A stretch of 64,000 nt of DNA from JBBSAT01 sp044223665 (GCA_044223665.1 JBGALT010000024.1:1-64000), one strand, 5' to 3'. Shown: positions 54,213 through 63,424, counted from the stretch's first letter. Numbers and translations: made by a program. Notes: generated by a model from the sequence alone, not told the origin.

Positions 54213-55529
54213 TCAGCTCCGCACGCCGTGCTTGCGGAGCAGGCGATGAAAGTGCACGCGGTCGATGCCTGCGCGGCGGGCGGCCTCGGCCACGACGCCC
54301 TCACTCTCGGCGAGAATCGACGCCAGGTAGGCGCGCTCGAACGCGGCGATCGCGTCGCGGCGGGCGGCGCCGAAAGGCAAGCGACCAGCCGCCGCGGTGA
54401 TGACCGGAGATTCGCTCCCGACCGCCGGCCCGAGAACGAGGGCGCGCTCGAGCTCGTTGCGCAGCTCGCGGACGTTGCCCGGCCAGTCGCGCGCGGCGAG
54501 GCGGGCGAGGGACGAGGCCGAGCCGAGCTGTGCGCGCTGCGCTTCGGTCGCGCCCAGGCGCGACGCGATCACGTCGACGAGAAGCGGGAGGTCGTCGGGA
54601 CGCTCGCGCAGCGGGGGCACTTCGATCGCGAGCACGGCCAGCCGATAGTAGAGATCGGCGCGGAAGCGGCCCTCGCTCACCTCACGGCGCAGATCACGGT
54701 GCGTCGCGGCGACGACGCGAACGTCGAGCGGCACGCGCTCCTGGCTCCCGAGCCGTCGGACCGTGCGCGTCTCGAGCACCCGCAACAGGCGCGGCTGGAG
54801 CTCGATCGGCAGCTCCCCGATCTCGTCGAGGACGACCGTGCCGCCGCTGGCGGCCTCGAACGCACCGATACGACGGGCCTGCGCGCCGGTGAACGCGCCC
54901 CGCTCGTGGCCGAAGAGCTCGCTCTCGATGAGCGTCTCCGGGATCGATCCGCAGTCGACCACCACGAAGGGCCCGTCGCGGCGAGCGCTCTCGGCGTGGA
55001 TCGCGTGGGCCACGCCCTCCTTTCCCGTGCCCGTCTCTCCAAAGACGAGCACCGTCGCGTCCGAGCCCGCGGCCCGCTCGAGCGCAGCGAACGCGGAGCG
55101 CATCGCCGCCGATCGCCCCACGAGCTCGCCGAACGACTCACGCCCCGACATCGGCACGAAGCTCGCCGCTCTGCTCCCGTGAACCTCGACGCGGATGGCC
55201 CCGATCGACAAGACGCTGCCCTCGCGCAGGTACGCTTGCAGCACGCTCACGCCGTCGACGACCGTGCCGTTGCGGCTGCCGAGGTCGACCACGCGAACAC
55301 GCTCCGTCTCGAGCCGGAGCTCACAGTGGAAGCGCGACACGGTCGGGTCGACGAGCACGACGTCGTTCGTCGGATCCGACCCGAGCGTCATCCGCTCGCC
55401 GCTCGAGAGCGCGCGCTGCGAGCCCGCCGGGGCCTGCCAGACGAGCGCGATCTGACGCACCGAGCGGAGCTCGCCGTGGCGCGGCGGGACTTCGGCCGTG
55501 CGTGCCTCGCCACCCCAGTCGTCGCTCAT
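54213..55529 (-). CDS. FHA-domain sigma-54 enhancer-binding protein
   Basis: 438 residues. An N-terminal FHA domain (about 35-120; MTLGSDPTNDVVL, SRFHCEL, LGSRNGTVVDG) replaces the usual receiver. The AAA+ domain (about 135-365) has FGETGTGKE, GAFTGA, GTVVLDEIGE and WPGNVRELRNELERA. The C-terminal HTH (about 395-438) has EAARRAGIDRVHFHRLLRKHG. FHA-type activators respond to phospho-threonine made by Ser/Thr kinases, and are common in myxobacteria. A Ser/Thr kinase gene lies 2 kb away at 57588, a plausible but unproven partner. Confidence 0.92.
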   Translation of the reverse strand: MSDDWGGEARTAEVPPRHGELRSVRQIALVWQAPAGSQRALSSGERMTLGSDPTNDVVLVDPTVSRFHCELRLETERVRVVDLGSRNGTVVDGVSVLQAYLREGSVLSIGAIRVEVHGSRAASFVPMSGRESFGELVGRSAAMRSAFAALERAAGSDATVLVFGETGTGKEGVAHAIHAESARRDGPFVVVDCGSIPETLIESELFGHERGAFTGAQARRIGAFEAASGGTVVLDEIGELPIELQPRLLRVLETRTVRRLGSQERVPLDVRVVAATHRDLRREVSEGRFRADLYYRLAVLAIEVPPLRERPDDLPLLVDVIASRLGATEAQRAQLGSASSLARLAARDWPGNVRELRNELERALVLGPAVGSESPVITAAAGRLPFGAARRDAIAAFERAYLASILAESEGVVAEAARRAGIDRVHFHRLLRKHGVRS

Positions 55530-55774
55530 GCACGAAGGACGCTATCACGCGGGCCAGCGCTTGACAGGACCCCGCCACGATCCGGAGCATCTGCATGCGT
55601 GTCCTGCCCGTCCCAGAGCTACCTGTTCCTCGTCTCGGTCGTTCCGAACGTCGGCATCGACCTCGGTGCAAGCGCGGCAACCACGCGGCTGACGGCAGCC
55701 GCTTGGACGCCCGCCAGCCGGGGTCTTCGCCGCAGCGTACGACGCGCGCGCTCCGACGGCGGGGGCCCTCGCCG

Positions 55775-56503
55775 GTGACACCGGCCGCACTACTCCTGCT
55801 CGGGCTCTTCGCCTGTGGCTGCGCCGTACGTCAGGAGATGCAGGTCTTCGTCGTGGTCGCTCCGGATGGCTTCGCGTCGAGCGGGATCGACGCCGGCGCG
55901 AGCGCCGAGGAGCTGAGCACCATCGTGATCGAGGGGCGGAGCGCGAACACTCCTCCTCCGTGTGCCAGCCGCCAGACGGGGCCCACGTCGGTATCGGTGA
56001 GCGTCGACCCTCTCCACGGCGCTTCCGGCCCGGTCTACACGGTCAGCGTCGCACCCCACGACGGGAGCCCGCTCTGGATCACGATCTGGGGCAAGGTCGC
56101 GGGGCGTGATCGAGCTCGGCGCAGCTACCTCGTGACGCCCACGCCGCACGCCACACGCGTCCTCTGCGTGGGCCTCGCGCCCGACGACGACACCTGCCAG
56201 TGCGGCGATGGCAGCCGCATGATCACGCTCTCCGACGCGAGCGGCGTCGAGGCGGCCATCGAAGCATGTGCCGCGCTGATCCGAACCGACGGGCTCGAGG
56301 CGGGGCTGTCGGTCCCGACGACTTGCGCCGCCTTCTCCATGGCGAGCTGCGTCCGCGCGCTGGGCCCCGACGCGAGCGCGGGCGCCGCATGTGCGACGGA
56401 CGGCGCCGACGCCGGAGCGCACGATGCTGCGGCGCCCGACGCTGCGCACGATTCCAGCGCCGCCGACGCCGGGCGTCCCCGTGACGGCGGCGCGGGAGGC
56501 TAG
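55775..56503 (+). CDS. Predicted lipoprotein
   Basis: 242 residues from a GTG at 55775. Signal VTPAALLLLGLFACGC with the lipobox Cys, mature N-terminus AVRQEMQVFVVVAPDG. A beta-rich domain (about 20-130) is followed by a Cys-containing segment (CQCGDGSRMITLSDASGVEAAIEAC) and a D/A/G-rich tail. No family recognised. It is followed after 2 nt by a PEGA-type gene and may be its partner. The 245 nt upstream contain TTGACA at 55561 and no other gene. Confidence 0.65.
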   Translation: MTPAALLLLGLFACGCAVRQEMQVFVVVAPDGFASSGIDAGASAEELSTIVIEGRSANTPPPCASRQTGPTSVSVSVDPLHGASGPVYTVSVAPHDGSPLWITIWGKVAGRDRARRSYLVTPTPHATRVLCVGLAPDDDTCQCGDGSRMITLSDASGVEAAIEACAALIRTDGLEAGLSVPTTCAAFSMASCVRALGPDASAGAACATDGADAGAHDAAAPDAAHDSSAADAGRPRDGGAGG

Positions 56504-56505
56504 CG

Positions 56506-57480
56506 ATGCGCCGGCCTCAGTTCGTCCTGACCGTGCTCGCGTCCATCTTGCTCTTCGCGACGCTCCCGCTGCCCGCCCGCGCGCAAACGCGCAGCCGGCC
56601 GATCACGGTGCCGGACCTCGATCCGGCGGCGGCAGCCCGCGAGCACTTCATGCGCGGCGTCCAGCTCTTCGACGAAGGCAGCTACGACGGCGCGCTCGCC
56701 GAGTTCCGGTTGAGCTACGACCAGAGCCCCCTGGCGGGCGTTCTCGTCAACGTCGCGCTCTCGCTGGTCGAGCTGGATCGCTACGACGAGGCCATCGACG
56801 CATACCGGCGCTATCTCTCGGCGGCTACCCACGCCTCGGCGGAGCGACGCGCGGCGATCGAGCGCGAGATCGCCTCGCTCGAGGCACGCAGCGCGACGAT
56901 CAGCCTCGATGTGGACCGATCGGGCGCGGAGGTGCTGATCGACGGGCGCAGCGTCGGATCCACGCCCCTCACGCGACCGCTCCGTCTGACGGCGGGGCGA
57001 CGCGTGCTCGAAGTGCGCCTCGATGGGTTCGTGCCGGTGCGCGACGAGCTCGAGGTCGTCGGCGGAATCGACCGCAGCGTGCTGGTGAGGCTCGCGCCGG
57101 TCGACCGGAACGGCGTGATCCACATCGACGCCGAGCCCGCGGAGGCCGAGCTCCGGATCGACGGGCTCGACGTCGGCCGAGCTCCCGTCGAGCGCCGGCT
57201 TCCGATGGGCGGGCACGTGATCGAGGGCTTCCTCGCCGACTACCGCACCTGGCGGACCGACGTGCAGCTCGCCGACGACCAGGAGCTCGCGCTGCGGATC
57301 GTGATGGAGCACGAAGGTCCGGACGTGACGCGCGACTGGTGGTTCTGGACGATCATCGGAATCGGCATCGTGGGGGCCGTCGGAGCGATCACGGCGGGGG
57401 TCGTCTGCGGGGCGACCGACGCGTGCACCACGACGGTCGTCATCCCTGGGAACGTCGATCCCGGCGTCTTGAGACTCTGA
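56506..57480 (+). CDS. Secreted TPR-PEGA protein
   Basis: 324 residues. Signal peptide (about 1-26, cleavage after ARAQ), TPR-type helices (about 40-125; AREHFMRGVQLFDEGSYDGALAEFRLSYDQSP), two PEGA domains (about 128-190 and 204-265; AEVLIDGRSVGSTPL and AELRIDGLDVGRAPV), and a C-terminal membrane helix (about 278-302) with a short Cys-containing tail. PEGA domains are surface or cell-wall associated. The 2-nt spacing from the lipoprotein gene suggests co-translation. Confidence 0.83.
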   Translation: MRRPQFVLTVLASILLFATLPLPARAQTRSRPITVPDLDPAAAAREHFMRGVQLFDEGSYDGALAEFRLSYDQSPLAGVLVNVALSLVELDRYDEAIDAYRRYLSAATHASAERRAAIEREIASLEARSATISLDVDRSGAEVLIDGRSVGSTPLTRPLRLTAGRRVLEVRLDGFVPVRDELEVVGGIDRSVLVRLAPVDRNGVIHIDAEPAEAELRIDGLDVGRAPVERRLPMGGHVIEGFLADYRTWRTDVQLADDQELALRIVMEHEGPDVTRDWWFWTIIGIGIVGAVGAITAGVVCGATDACTTTVVIPGNVDPGVLRL

Positions 57481-57587
57481 TCCGGCACGTGGCTTCGCTG
57501 GATCAGCGCCGAGGACGACGTCGTTGGCGTCCGGCCGTCGCGTCCACGTCGAATTGACACCACGGCGCGACTGCCGGGATCCTCGAC

Positions 57588-59216
57588 GTGTTGTCCGCGC
57601 AGCCTTCCACCCAAGGACGCTACGAGGTCGTGCGCCGGCTCGGGGCCGGCGGCATGGGGGAGGTCTCGCTCGCCCGCCAGCGCATGGCCGGGGGCCTCGA
57701 GCGCGTCGTCGTGCTCAAGACGATGCTGCCGCACATCGCGACGAGCCGTGCGAACGTCGACCTGTTCCTGCGCGAGGCGCGCCTCGCGGCGTCGCTCTCG
57801 CACCCGAACATCGTTCAGATCCACGACGTCACGGAGCACGAAGGGCGCCCTTGCATCGTCATGGAGTACCTCCGCGGCGCGGACCTCTCGCTCGTGCAGC
57901 GGCGCGCCATCCGCAGCGGGGCATGGCTCACGGTGTTCGAAGCGCTCGCCATCGCCGCGCAGGCCTCCGATGGGCTCGATCACGCGCACGCTCACGTGGA
58001 CGAACAGGACCGACCCCGCTCGATCGTGCACCGCGACATCTCTCCGCAGAACCTCCTCGTCGTGCGTGACGGTACCGTCAAGATCCTCGACTTCGGGATC
58101 GCGCGCGCCATGGACGACCCGCGCACCCAGACGGGCGTCCTGCGGGGCAAGCTGGCGTACATGGCTCCCGAGCAGCTCGACGGCGCGAGTGGGCGACCGG
58201 TCGGGCCTGCGGTCGATCAGTTCGCGCTCGGCGTGGTGCTCTGGGAGTGCCTGACACGCAAGCGCCTCTTCCATCGTGGCACGCCGATCGAGACGATCCG
58301 AGCCGTCGGCGAGCTCGTGGTGCCACCGCCGAGTGCGTTGGCCGGGTGTCCGAAAGGGCTCGACCCCGTCGTCTTGCGTGCGCTCGCGCGCGACCCGTCG
58401 GCGCGTTTCCCGTCGTGCGCCGCGCTCGCGCACGAGCTCCGGGGCGCGCTCGCGGCCCTCACGCGGCGCCCGGAGAAAGCAATCGTCGCGGACCTGCTCG
58501 CTCGCTGCGTCGGTGAGCTCGTCTCGCCGCCGCGTGGCAACGACCGAGAGACCGAAGTCACGGAGGAGCGCCCGGCCGAGCCGACCTTCCAGCTCGAGGA
58601 TGCGGAGCTCGAGGAGGACGACCCTACCCAGCAGCTCCCGATCTACGAGCCGGCGACCGTGCTCTTGTCCACGCCTCCGGCGTCGAGCGCGACGGCGAGC
58701 GCGGGGCCGCGATCTCGTCTCGCTCCGGCTGCCGCGATCGTCGCCGGGGTGCTCCTGGTCGCCGCGGGGGTGTGGGCCGCGCTCTCGGTGCACGCGCCCC
58801 CGCTCTCGCCGACGTCGGACGAGCCTCCTGCGGCGCGCGCCCTCGAGCCCAGCGTGGCACCCCCCGCGACGAGCGGACCGATCGTGCACGTCCGCTTCGA
58901 CGGGGTCCCGGCGGGAGCGCAGATCCACGTCGACGGTGCGCCGTTGAGTGGCGCCGTGTTCGTGGGTCCGGCGTCGGACGAGCCACGCGAGCTGCGCATC
59001 ACGATCGGCGAGCGCGAGGTATGGGCCAGCCGGCGTGCCCTCGCGGGGGACGAGACGATCGCACTAGCGATCGCCTCTCCCCCAACGGCACCTCACGATC
59101 CTCCGCCCTCGCGGGTCGCGCCACCCACTACGACACACGATGTTCCCACACGCCCTCACACGCGCTTGCGACGCGACCCAGGGGCCGGGCTCGTGCGCGA
59201 CTACCCGGCCGAGTAG
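57588..59216 (+). CDS. Membrane Ser/Thr protein kinase
   Basis: 542 residues from a GTG. Kinase domain (about 11-275) with GAGGMGEVSLA, K44 in VVLK, IVHRDISPQN, LDFGIARA and MAPEQLDG. A cytoplasmic Pro/Glu linker (about 300-365), one transmembrane helix (about 371-391), and a periplasmic part with a short beta-rich VHVRFDGVPAGAQIHVDGAPL module, PEGA-like, then a Pro/Thr/Arg tail. Likely an envelope-sensing kinase. A perfect TTGACA lies at 57554-57559, but the -10 region is poor. The FHA-type activator at 54213 could read its phosphorylation. Confidence 0.9.
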   Translation: MLSAQPSTQGRYEVVRRLGAGGMGEVSLARQRMAGGLERVVVLKTMLPHIATSRANVDLFLREARLAASLSHPNIVQIHDVTEHEGRPCIVMEYLRGADLSLVQRRAIRSGAWLTVFEALAIAAQASDGLDHAHAHVDEQDRPRSIVHRDISPQNLLVVRDGTVKILDFGIARAMDDPRTQTGVLRGKLAYMAPEQLDGASGRPVGPAVDQFALGVVLWECLTRKRLFHRGTPIETIRAVGELVVPPPSALAGCPKGLDPVVLRALARDPSARFPSCAALAHELRGALAALTRRPEKAIVADLLARCVGELVSPPRGNDRETEVTEERPAEPTFQLEDAELEEDDPTQQLPIYEPATVLLSTPPASSATASAGPRSRLAPAAAIVAGVLLVAAGVWAALSVHAPPLSPTSDEPPAARALEPSVAPPATSGPIVHVRFDGVPAGAQIHVDGAPLSGAVFVGPASDEPRELRITIGEREVWASRRALAGDETIALAIASPPTAPHDPPPSRVAPPTTTHDVPTRPHTRLRRDPGAGLVRDYPAE

Positions 59217-59248
59217 TCCCCGTCGAGCCCAACTAGCTGCGCGAGCGA

Positions 59249-59330
59249 GGCTCAACGCGGGCGCCGCAGCGCCCAGGGGCCGCGCACACGAGCACGTAGA
59301 CCACGAGCGCGACCACCCACGCCGTCGCGG
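59249..59330 (-). pseudogene. Decayed copy of a small membrane gene
   Basis: Minus-strand WVVALVVYVLV followed by RGPWALRRPR in a shifted frame matches the end of the gene at 50534-50769 (WVVALVVYVLVVRVVRGRWP), with about nine bases lost. The rest of 59217-59439 holds nothing gene-like. Confidence 0.55.
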
Positions 59331-59439
59331 GAGAGCCTGCTTGACGCGCTCACTCCTCGGCAAAGCGTGCTCGCCCCGGAGGACCTGGACGGAGGCGGGC
59401 CGCGCCCGCGGACGGAAAGGCCGTCGCGGGCGAGGTCGA

Positions 59440-59907
59440 TCAAGGCACCTCGAAGGGCTGCGACTCGTGGCGGGTCTCGCCGTCGCAGCGACGGAACACG
59501 AAGCGATACGTGCCGGCGCCCGCCGGCGCGCACTCCTCGCAGGCGCATTGCGCGTCGCCCACCATGTCGGTCCACGGCGCCGCGCGGAACGTCGTGCCGT
59601 TCGCCACCTCCACGCACGCGGGCGGGTCGTTCACGTCGCAGCTCGTGCGCAGGAGCAGCCACGATGCGTCGATCTCCGACCACGTGCCGTCGGCCGCGCG
59701 CCGCTCGACGGCGATCTCGCGATGGAACGAGCGCACGCCGCCGCTCTGGTTCGTGATGGAGAGCACATGGCCGCCAGGCGCGGCCTCCACGCTCCACGTC
59801 AGCTCGGGACGGCTCCCGGACGAAGATGCGGGCGTCGATGCACCGCACGCGCCGAGGGTCAGGGCCGCGCCGAGAGAGCAGAAGCTACCGAGATGCGTCC
59901 ACCGCAT
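59440..59907 (-). CDS. Predicted lipoprotein
   Basis: 155 residues. Signal MRWTHLGSFCSLGAALTLGAC with lipobox LGAC. The mature protein is beta-rich: ELTWSVEAAPGGHVLSITNQSGGV, SEIDASWLLLRTSC, a CACEEC cluster, and YRFVFRRCDGETRHESQPFEV, perhaps an immunoglobulin-like fold with disulfides. TACCAT lies 7 nt before the ATG. Divergent from the oxidoreductase gene at 60047. Function unknown. Confidence 0.7.
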   Translation of the reverse strand: MRWTHLGSFCSLGAALTLGACGASTPASSSGSRPELTWSVEAAPGGHVLSITNQSGGVRSFHREIAVERRAADGTWSEIDASWLLLRTSCDVNDPPACVEVANGTTFRAAPWTDMVGDAQCACEECAPAGAGTYRFVFRRCDGETRHESQPFEVP

Positions 59908-59914
59908 CCCACGG

Positions 59915-59920
59915 ATGGTA
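59915..59920 (-). promoter_or_regulatory. -10-like box of a probable leaderless gene
   Basis: Minus-strand TACCAT, 7 nt before the ATG at 59907. Confidence 0.55.
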
Positions 59921-60046
59921 CCGGATCGCGGCATCGTCGACACGGCGCGAACCCTTTCGCGCGCGACGGGCTCGTACCACGGAGAGAGTGCTCGCTCCGG
60001 GATGGCCGGGCGGCAGCCGCGGCGTCGCGGCCGAGGAGGGACGGTC

Positions 60047-61501
60047 ATGGCACGCGTCGTCGTTCTCGGAGCCGGGGTGGCGGGCCACACGGCGGCTCTC
60101 TTGCTGCGGCGCAACCTCGAGCGCGAGCACGAGGTCGTGGTCGTCACGCCGAACCGGAAGTGGAACTGGATCCCGTCCAACATCTGGGTGGGCGTCGGCG
60201 TGATGGCGAAGGACGACGTCACCTTCGATCTACCGCCGGTGTACGAGAAGCTCGGCATTCGCTACGAGCAGGCGAAGGCCGTCGAGCTCCATCCCGAGGG
60301 GTCGGCCGAGGTGGACGGGCCCTTCGTCGTCGTCGAGCGCACCGACGAGGCGCGGCGCGGCGAGCGTGACTCGCTGCGTTACGACTACCTCGTCAACGCG
60401 ACGGGCCCGCGCCTCGACTTCGGCGCCACGCCGGGGCTCGGGCCGGAAGGGCACAGCCTCTCGGTGTGCACGGCCGATCACGCGATCGAGGCGAGCCGCC
60501 ATCTGCGCGAGGCCATCGAGCGCATGCGCGCCGGCGCCCAGCAGACGCTGCTCGTCGGCACGGGTCACGGCACGTGCACCTGCCAGGGCGCGGCCTTCGA
60601 GTACGTCTTCAACGTCGAGCACGAGCTACGGCGCGCAGGCGTCCGCGATCGCGCGCGCGTCGTGTTCATCACGAACGAGGCCGAGCTCGGCGACTTCGGC
60701 GTCGACGGCATGCAGCTCCAGACGGGCGGCTACGTCGTTCCCGGGAAGATCTTCGCCGAGTCGCTCTTCGCCGAGCGCGGCATCGAGTCCATCACCGGTG
60801 TCGCGGTGAAGTCGGTCGAGAAGGGGCTCGTGCGCTACGAGTCGCTCGACGGCGAAGAGCACACCTTCGCCTTCGACTTCGCGATGCTCCTTCCGCCGTT
60901 CAAGGGCGCGCAGCTCCGCGCGCTCGATCGCGCCGGCAACGACGTCACGAGCGAGATGTTCGCGCCGAGCGGCTTCATGAAGGTCGACGCCGACTACGCG
61001 ACCAAGCCTTACGAAGAGTGGCGACCCCAGGACTGGCCCAAGACGTACCAGTCTCCGCGCCACCCGAACGTGTTCGCCGCCGGCATCGCGTTCGCGCCGC
61101 CCCACGCGATCTCGCGGCCCCGCAAGTCGAAGAACGGAACGCTCGTGGCGCCCGCGCCCCCGCGCACCGGCATGCCCTCCGGGATCATGGGGCGCACGGT
61201 CGCGCTGAGCATCGTCGACATGATCCACGGCGCAGCCAAGCCCACGCACGCGGCCTCGCTGGCCGAGATGGGGGCCGCGTGCGTCGCCTCGGCCGGCGCC
61301 AGCGCGTGGAGCGGCACCGCCGCGTCGATGACGATGTTCCCGGTGGTGCCCGACTACCAGCGCTATCCCGGCGTCGGCCGCGATCTGCGGCACACCACCG
61401 GCGAGATCGGCTCGGCGGGCCACTGGATCAAGTCGATCCTGCACACGATGTTTCTCTACAAGGCGAAGGCCAAGCCCTTCTGGTGGCTCATCCCGGAGTG
61501 A
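60047..61501 (+). CDS. Sulfide:quinone oxidoreductase-like flavoprotein
   Basis: 484 residues. N-terminal FAD site VVVLGAGVAGHTAALLL, a PNRKWNWIPSNIWVGVG segment, VNATGPRLDFGATPGLG, and cysteines in SVCTADHAIEASRHL and GTGHGTCTCQGAAFEYVFNVEHEL at positions like those of SQR redox cysteines. A C-terminal membrane-associating helix region ends in a hydrophobic FLYKAKAKPFWWLIPE. This matches SQR-type two-dinucleotide-binding flavoproteins that oxidise sulfide to polysulfide and reduce quinone. GAGGAGGG precedes the ATG. Heads a three-gene unit with 61507 and 61671. Confidence 0.82.
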   Translation: MARVVVLGAGVAGHTAALLLRRNLEREHEVVVVTPNRKWNWIPSNIWVGVGVMAKDDVTFDLPPVYEKLGIRYEQAKAVELHPEGSAEVDGPFVVVERTDEARRGERDSLRYDYLVNATGPRLDFGATPGLGPEGHSLSVCTADHAIEASRHLREAIERMRAGAQQTLLVGTGHGTCTCQGAAFEYVFNVEHELRRAGVRDRARVVFITNEAELGDFGVDGMQLQTGGYVVPGKIFAESLFAERGIESITGVAVKSVEKGLVRYESLDGEEHTFAFDFAMLLPPFKGAQLRALDRAGNDVTSEMFAPSGFMKVDADYATKPYEEWRPQDWPKTYQSPRHPNVFAAGIAFAPPHAISRPRKSKNGTLVAPAPPRTGMPSGIMGRTVALSIVDMIHGAAKPTHAASLAEMGAACVASAGASAWSGTAASMTMFPVVPDYQRYPGVGRDLRHTTGEIGSAGHWIKSILHTMFLYKAKAKPFWWLIPE

Positions 61502-61506
61502 AGACC

Positions 61507-61674
61507 ATGCCCGAAGGTGAACGACACGAGCTCGCGCGATTCACGATGAAGCCGGGCAGGACGGTGCTCTTTCTGCGCACGTTCTTCCTCTATCAGGCGT
61601 GGCGCTTCGTCTGGGTGAACCTGCGGATGATCGTCATGGTGCTCAAGTCGCACGGCACGACGAGTCGACGATGA
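61507..61674 (+). CDS. Small basic membrane-associated protein of the SQR-like operon
   Basis: 55 residues: MPEGERHELARFTMKPGR, then VLFLRTFFLYQAWRFVWVNLRMIVMVLKSHG, an amphipathic or membrane-embedded helix rich in aromatic and basic residues. It starts 5 nt after the oxidoreductase stop and overlaps the next start (ATGA). Small proteins of this character accompany SQR-type genes elsewhere, from general memory rather than a search. It may help anchor the flavoprotein. Confidence 0.72.
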   Translation: MPEGERHELARFTMKPGRTVLFLRTFFLYQAWRFVWVNLRMIVMVLKSHGTTSRR

Positions 61675-61979
61675 GCGCGGACGAGACGACGGGGATCGAT
61701 CGCGACGACGCGGCGGCGCTCGAGGAGGCGCTCGCCGCCGAGCGAGCCGAGTCGGAGCGGCTGATGCTCTCCGGGCTCGCGATCGGCGCGGTCGACGTCG
61801 CCGCGATCGCGGTGCTCGGTGCAGGCTGCCCGTTCTGCGTGGTCGGTGTGCCCGCCCTCGTGGCGTGGGGCGCCTATCGTCGCTGGAAGGTCCACGGTCT
61901 CGCGCGAGAGCTGGCGAGGCAGCGCGCCGCATCGATGCTCGGCGAGGATGTCACCCCGGACCGAGCCCGCGTGCGCTGA
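61671..61979 (+). CDS. Small membrane protein of the SQR-like operon
   Basis: 102 residues. Acidic helical N-terminus (DDAAALEEALAAERAESERL), two short hydrophobic segments (about 33-50 and 53-68) with a CPFC motif between or within them, and a basic tail (RRWKVHGLARELARQR). The C-x2-C pair could be redox-active or bind metal. The start overlaps the previous stop by 4 nt, so it is part of the SQR-like operon. No family recognised. Confidence 0.68.
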   Translation: MSADETTGIDRDDAAALEEALAAERAESERLMLSGLAIGAVDVAAIAVLGAGCPFCVVGVPALVAWGAYRRWKVHGLARELARQRAASMLGEDVTPDRARVR

Positions 61980-61982
61980 CGA

Positions 61983-62786
61983 TCAGAACGCGGCGCCGAC
62001 CATCCCGAGCACGTCGATGTACGTCGTCGCGCCGACGACGACGAAGCCGAGACGGATCGTCAGCTCCACGCCGTCGAAGCGGAAGCGCGCGTCCCCGTCG
62101 CCACCGATGTCGGGCGAGATGCTGTTGGCCGTGGCGACGACGCCGCCGCGCAGCGAGACCACGCCGGTACAGCGCACGATGCGATCTTCACAGAAGTGAC
62201 CGTAGAGGCCGAGGCGGATGCCGCCCAGGCCGTAGATGGCCTCGCCTCCGATGATCTGCCCCGCCGTGAGCCCGAAGAGCAGCGGCGTGGCGTCGCGAGG
62301 CAGCCACTCCCACTCCTCCGTCAGGCGCGCCGCCACCGTGCTCGAGCCGGAGGTCACGAGGCCGATCCCGGCTCCGAACCGGAGGCGCCACTCGGGCTCC
62401 GGGAGCGGCGGTAGCGTGAGCTCCTCGGTCTCCGGATCGGGCTCCGGCTCGGCCTGCCTCGGGGTGGTCTCGGGAAAGACCTGCGCGGTCACGCGCGTGC
62501 GGCGGTGCGTCGCCGCGCGCTCGGGATGATCCGCATCGTCGAGAAGCCCCGGCTCGTGCTCCGGCTCTTCGGCCGGAGCGGTCGCCTCCGCGTCTTCTTC
62601 GCCGCCCTGCTGTGCGGCCGCCGCCGCGTCGGCCTGCTCGCTCGCCGCCTCCTGCGCGCGCTCGGCCTCTTCGTGCGTGGGGGGCTCCTCCTGTGCGGGT
62701 GCCGACGGCGGCCCCTCCGGGACGCTCTGCGCGTGCGCGGTCGAAGCGAGGGAGAGCAGCACGAACAGAGCGAGGCAGGCGCGCAC
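61983..62786 (-). CDS. Secreted outer-membrane-like protein
   Basis: 267 residues from a GTG at 62786. Signal peptide (about 1-20, ending THAQS), a long acidic Pro/Glu/Ala-rich linker (about 20-120), then a beta-strand-rich domain (about 130-267) with RLRFGAGIGLVTS, VAARLTEEWEWL, GLGGIRLGLYGHF and VGATTYIDVLGMVGAAF, ending in Phe as outer-membrane barrels often do. An upstream ATG gives MPHGRARG but adds an atypical N-region. TATGCT 6 nt before the GTG supports it. Function unknown. Confidence 0.72.
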   Translation of the reverse strand: MRACLALFVLLSLASTAHAQSVPEGPPSAPAQEEPPTHEEAERAQEAASEQADAAAAAQQGGEEDAEATAPAEEPEHEPGLLDDADHPERAATHRRTRVTAQVFPETTPRQAEPEPDPETEELTLPPLPEPEWRLRFGAGIGLVTSGSSTVAARLTEEWEWLPRDATPLLFGLTAGQIIGGEAIYGLGGIRLGLYGHFCEDRIVRCTGVVSLRGGVVATANSISPDIGGDGDARFRFDGVELTIRLGFVVVGATTYIDVLGMVGAAF

Positions 62787-62792
62787 CTGCGG

Positions 62793-62798
62793 AGCATA
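62793..62798 (-). promoter_or_regulatory. -10-like box of a probable leaderless gene
   Basis: Minus-strand TATGCT, 6 nt before the GTG at 62786. Confidence 0.55.
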
Positions 62799-62860
62799 GG
62801 CACGTCCGCGCGCTCTGCCATGCGGCACGACGTCCCGCCTCGCCGTATATCTGAACGACC

Positions 62861-63424
62861 GTGGCCCGACGCCTGCCCACCATCGACGCGAAGAAGGAAG
62901 GCCTGGGCCGACCGACCATCATGGATCGAACGCTCGCGCAGCGTTACGGCACGCCGTACGTGGTCCTCGCCGCGTTCGCCATCGACGTCGATCGCGTGCG
63001 CGAGCACCTCGAGGACGAAGGGCTCGACGACGAGCTGCCGATGGGCTGGGAGGTGTTCCTCACCGAGCGCTACCTCGAGGCCTGCGTCGAGGGTGCGAGC
63101 GAGACCGGGCGCTCGATGATCGACGACGTGGTGCTCGGCATCTTCGATCTGCCGCCCAGCGAGGAGCCCGTCTTCGGCTCGCAGCTCCCGTTCGCCGTCT
63201 GGCACGCCGTCGAGCGAGCGGTGCTGCCGGCGGAGCTCGCGACGACGTTCCGCGTGTGGAAGTCCAAGCCCAAGGAGCTCGGGGCCGAGCTCGACCGGCT
63301 CTACGCCACGAAGGACCCGACCACGCGCGCGATCGCGCGCCGCTGTCTGGACGCCGCGCTCGAGCCCCCCCTGGCGCCGCCGGTCCGCGAGGCGCTCGAA
63401 GCGATGTCGGCTTCTGCCCCGTGA
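62861..63424 (+). CDS. Hypothetical soluble protein
   Basis: 187 residues from a GTG at 62861. No signal or membrane segment. Largely helical with an acidic middle (VDRVREHLEDEGLDDELPMGWEVFLTERYLEACVEGASETG) and a Pro-rich end. No recognised family or catalytic motif. TATATC lies 9 nt upstream. It diverges from the outer-membrane-like gene and precedes lgt by about 110 nt, separated by a long inverted repeat. Confidence 0.6.
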   Translation: MARRLPTIDAKKEGLGRPTIMDRTLAQRYGTPYVVLAAFAIDVDRVREHLEDEGLDDELPMGWEVFLTERYLEACVEGASETGRSMIDDVVLGIFDLPPSEEPVFGSQLPFAVWHAVERAVLPAELATTFRVWKSKPKELGAELDRLYATKDPTTRAIARRCLDAALEPPLAPPVREALEAMSASAP

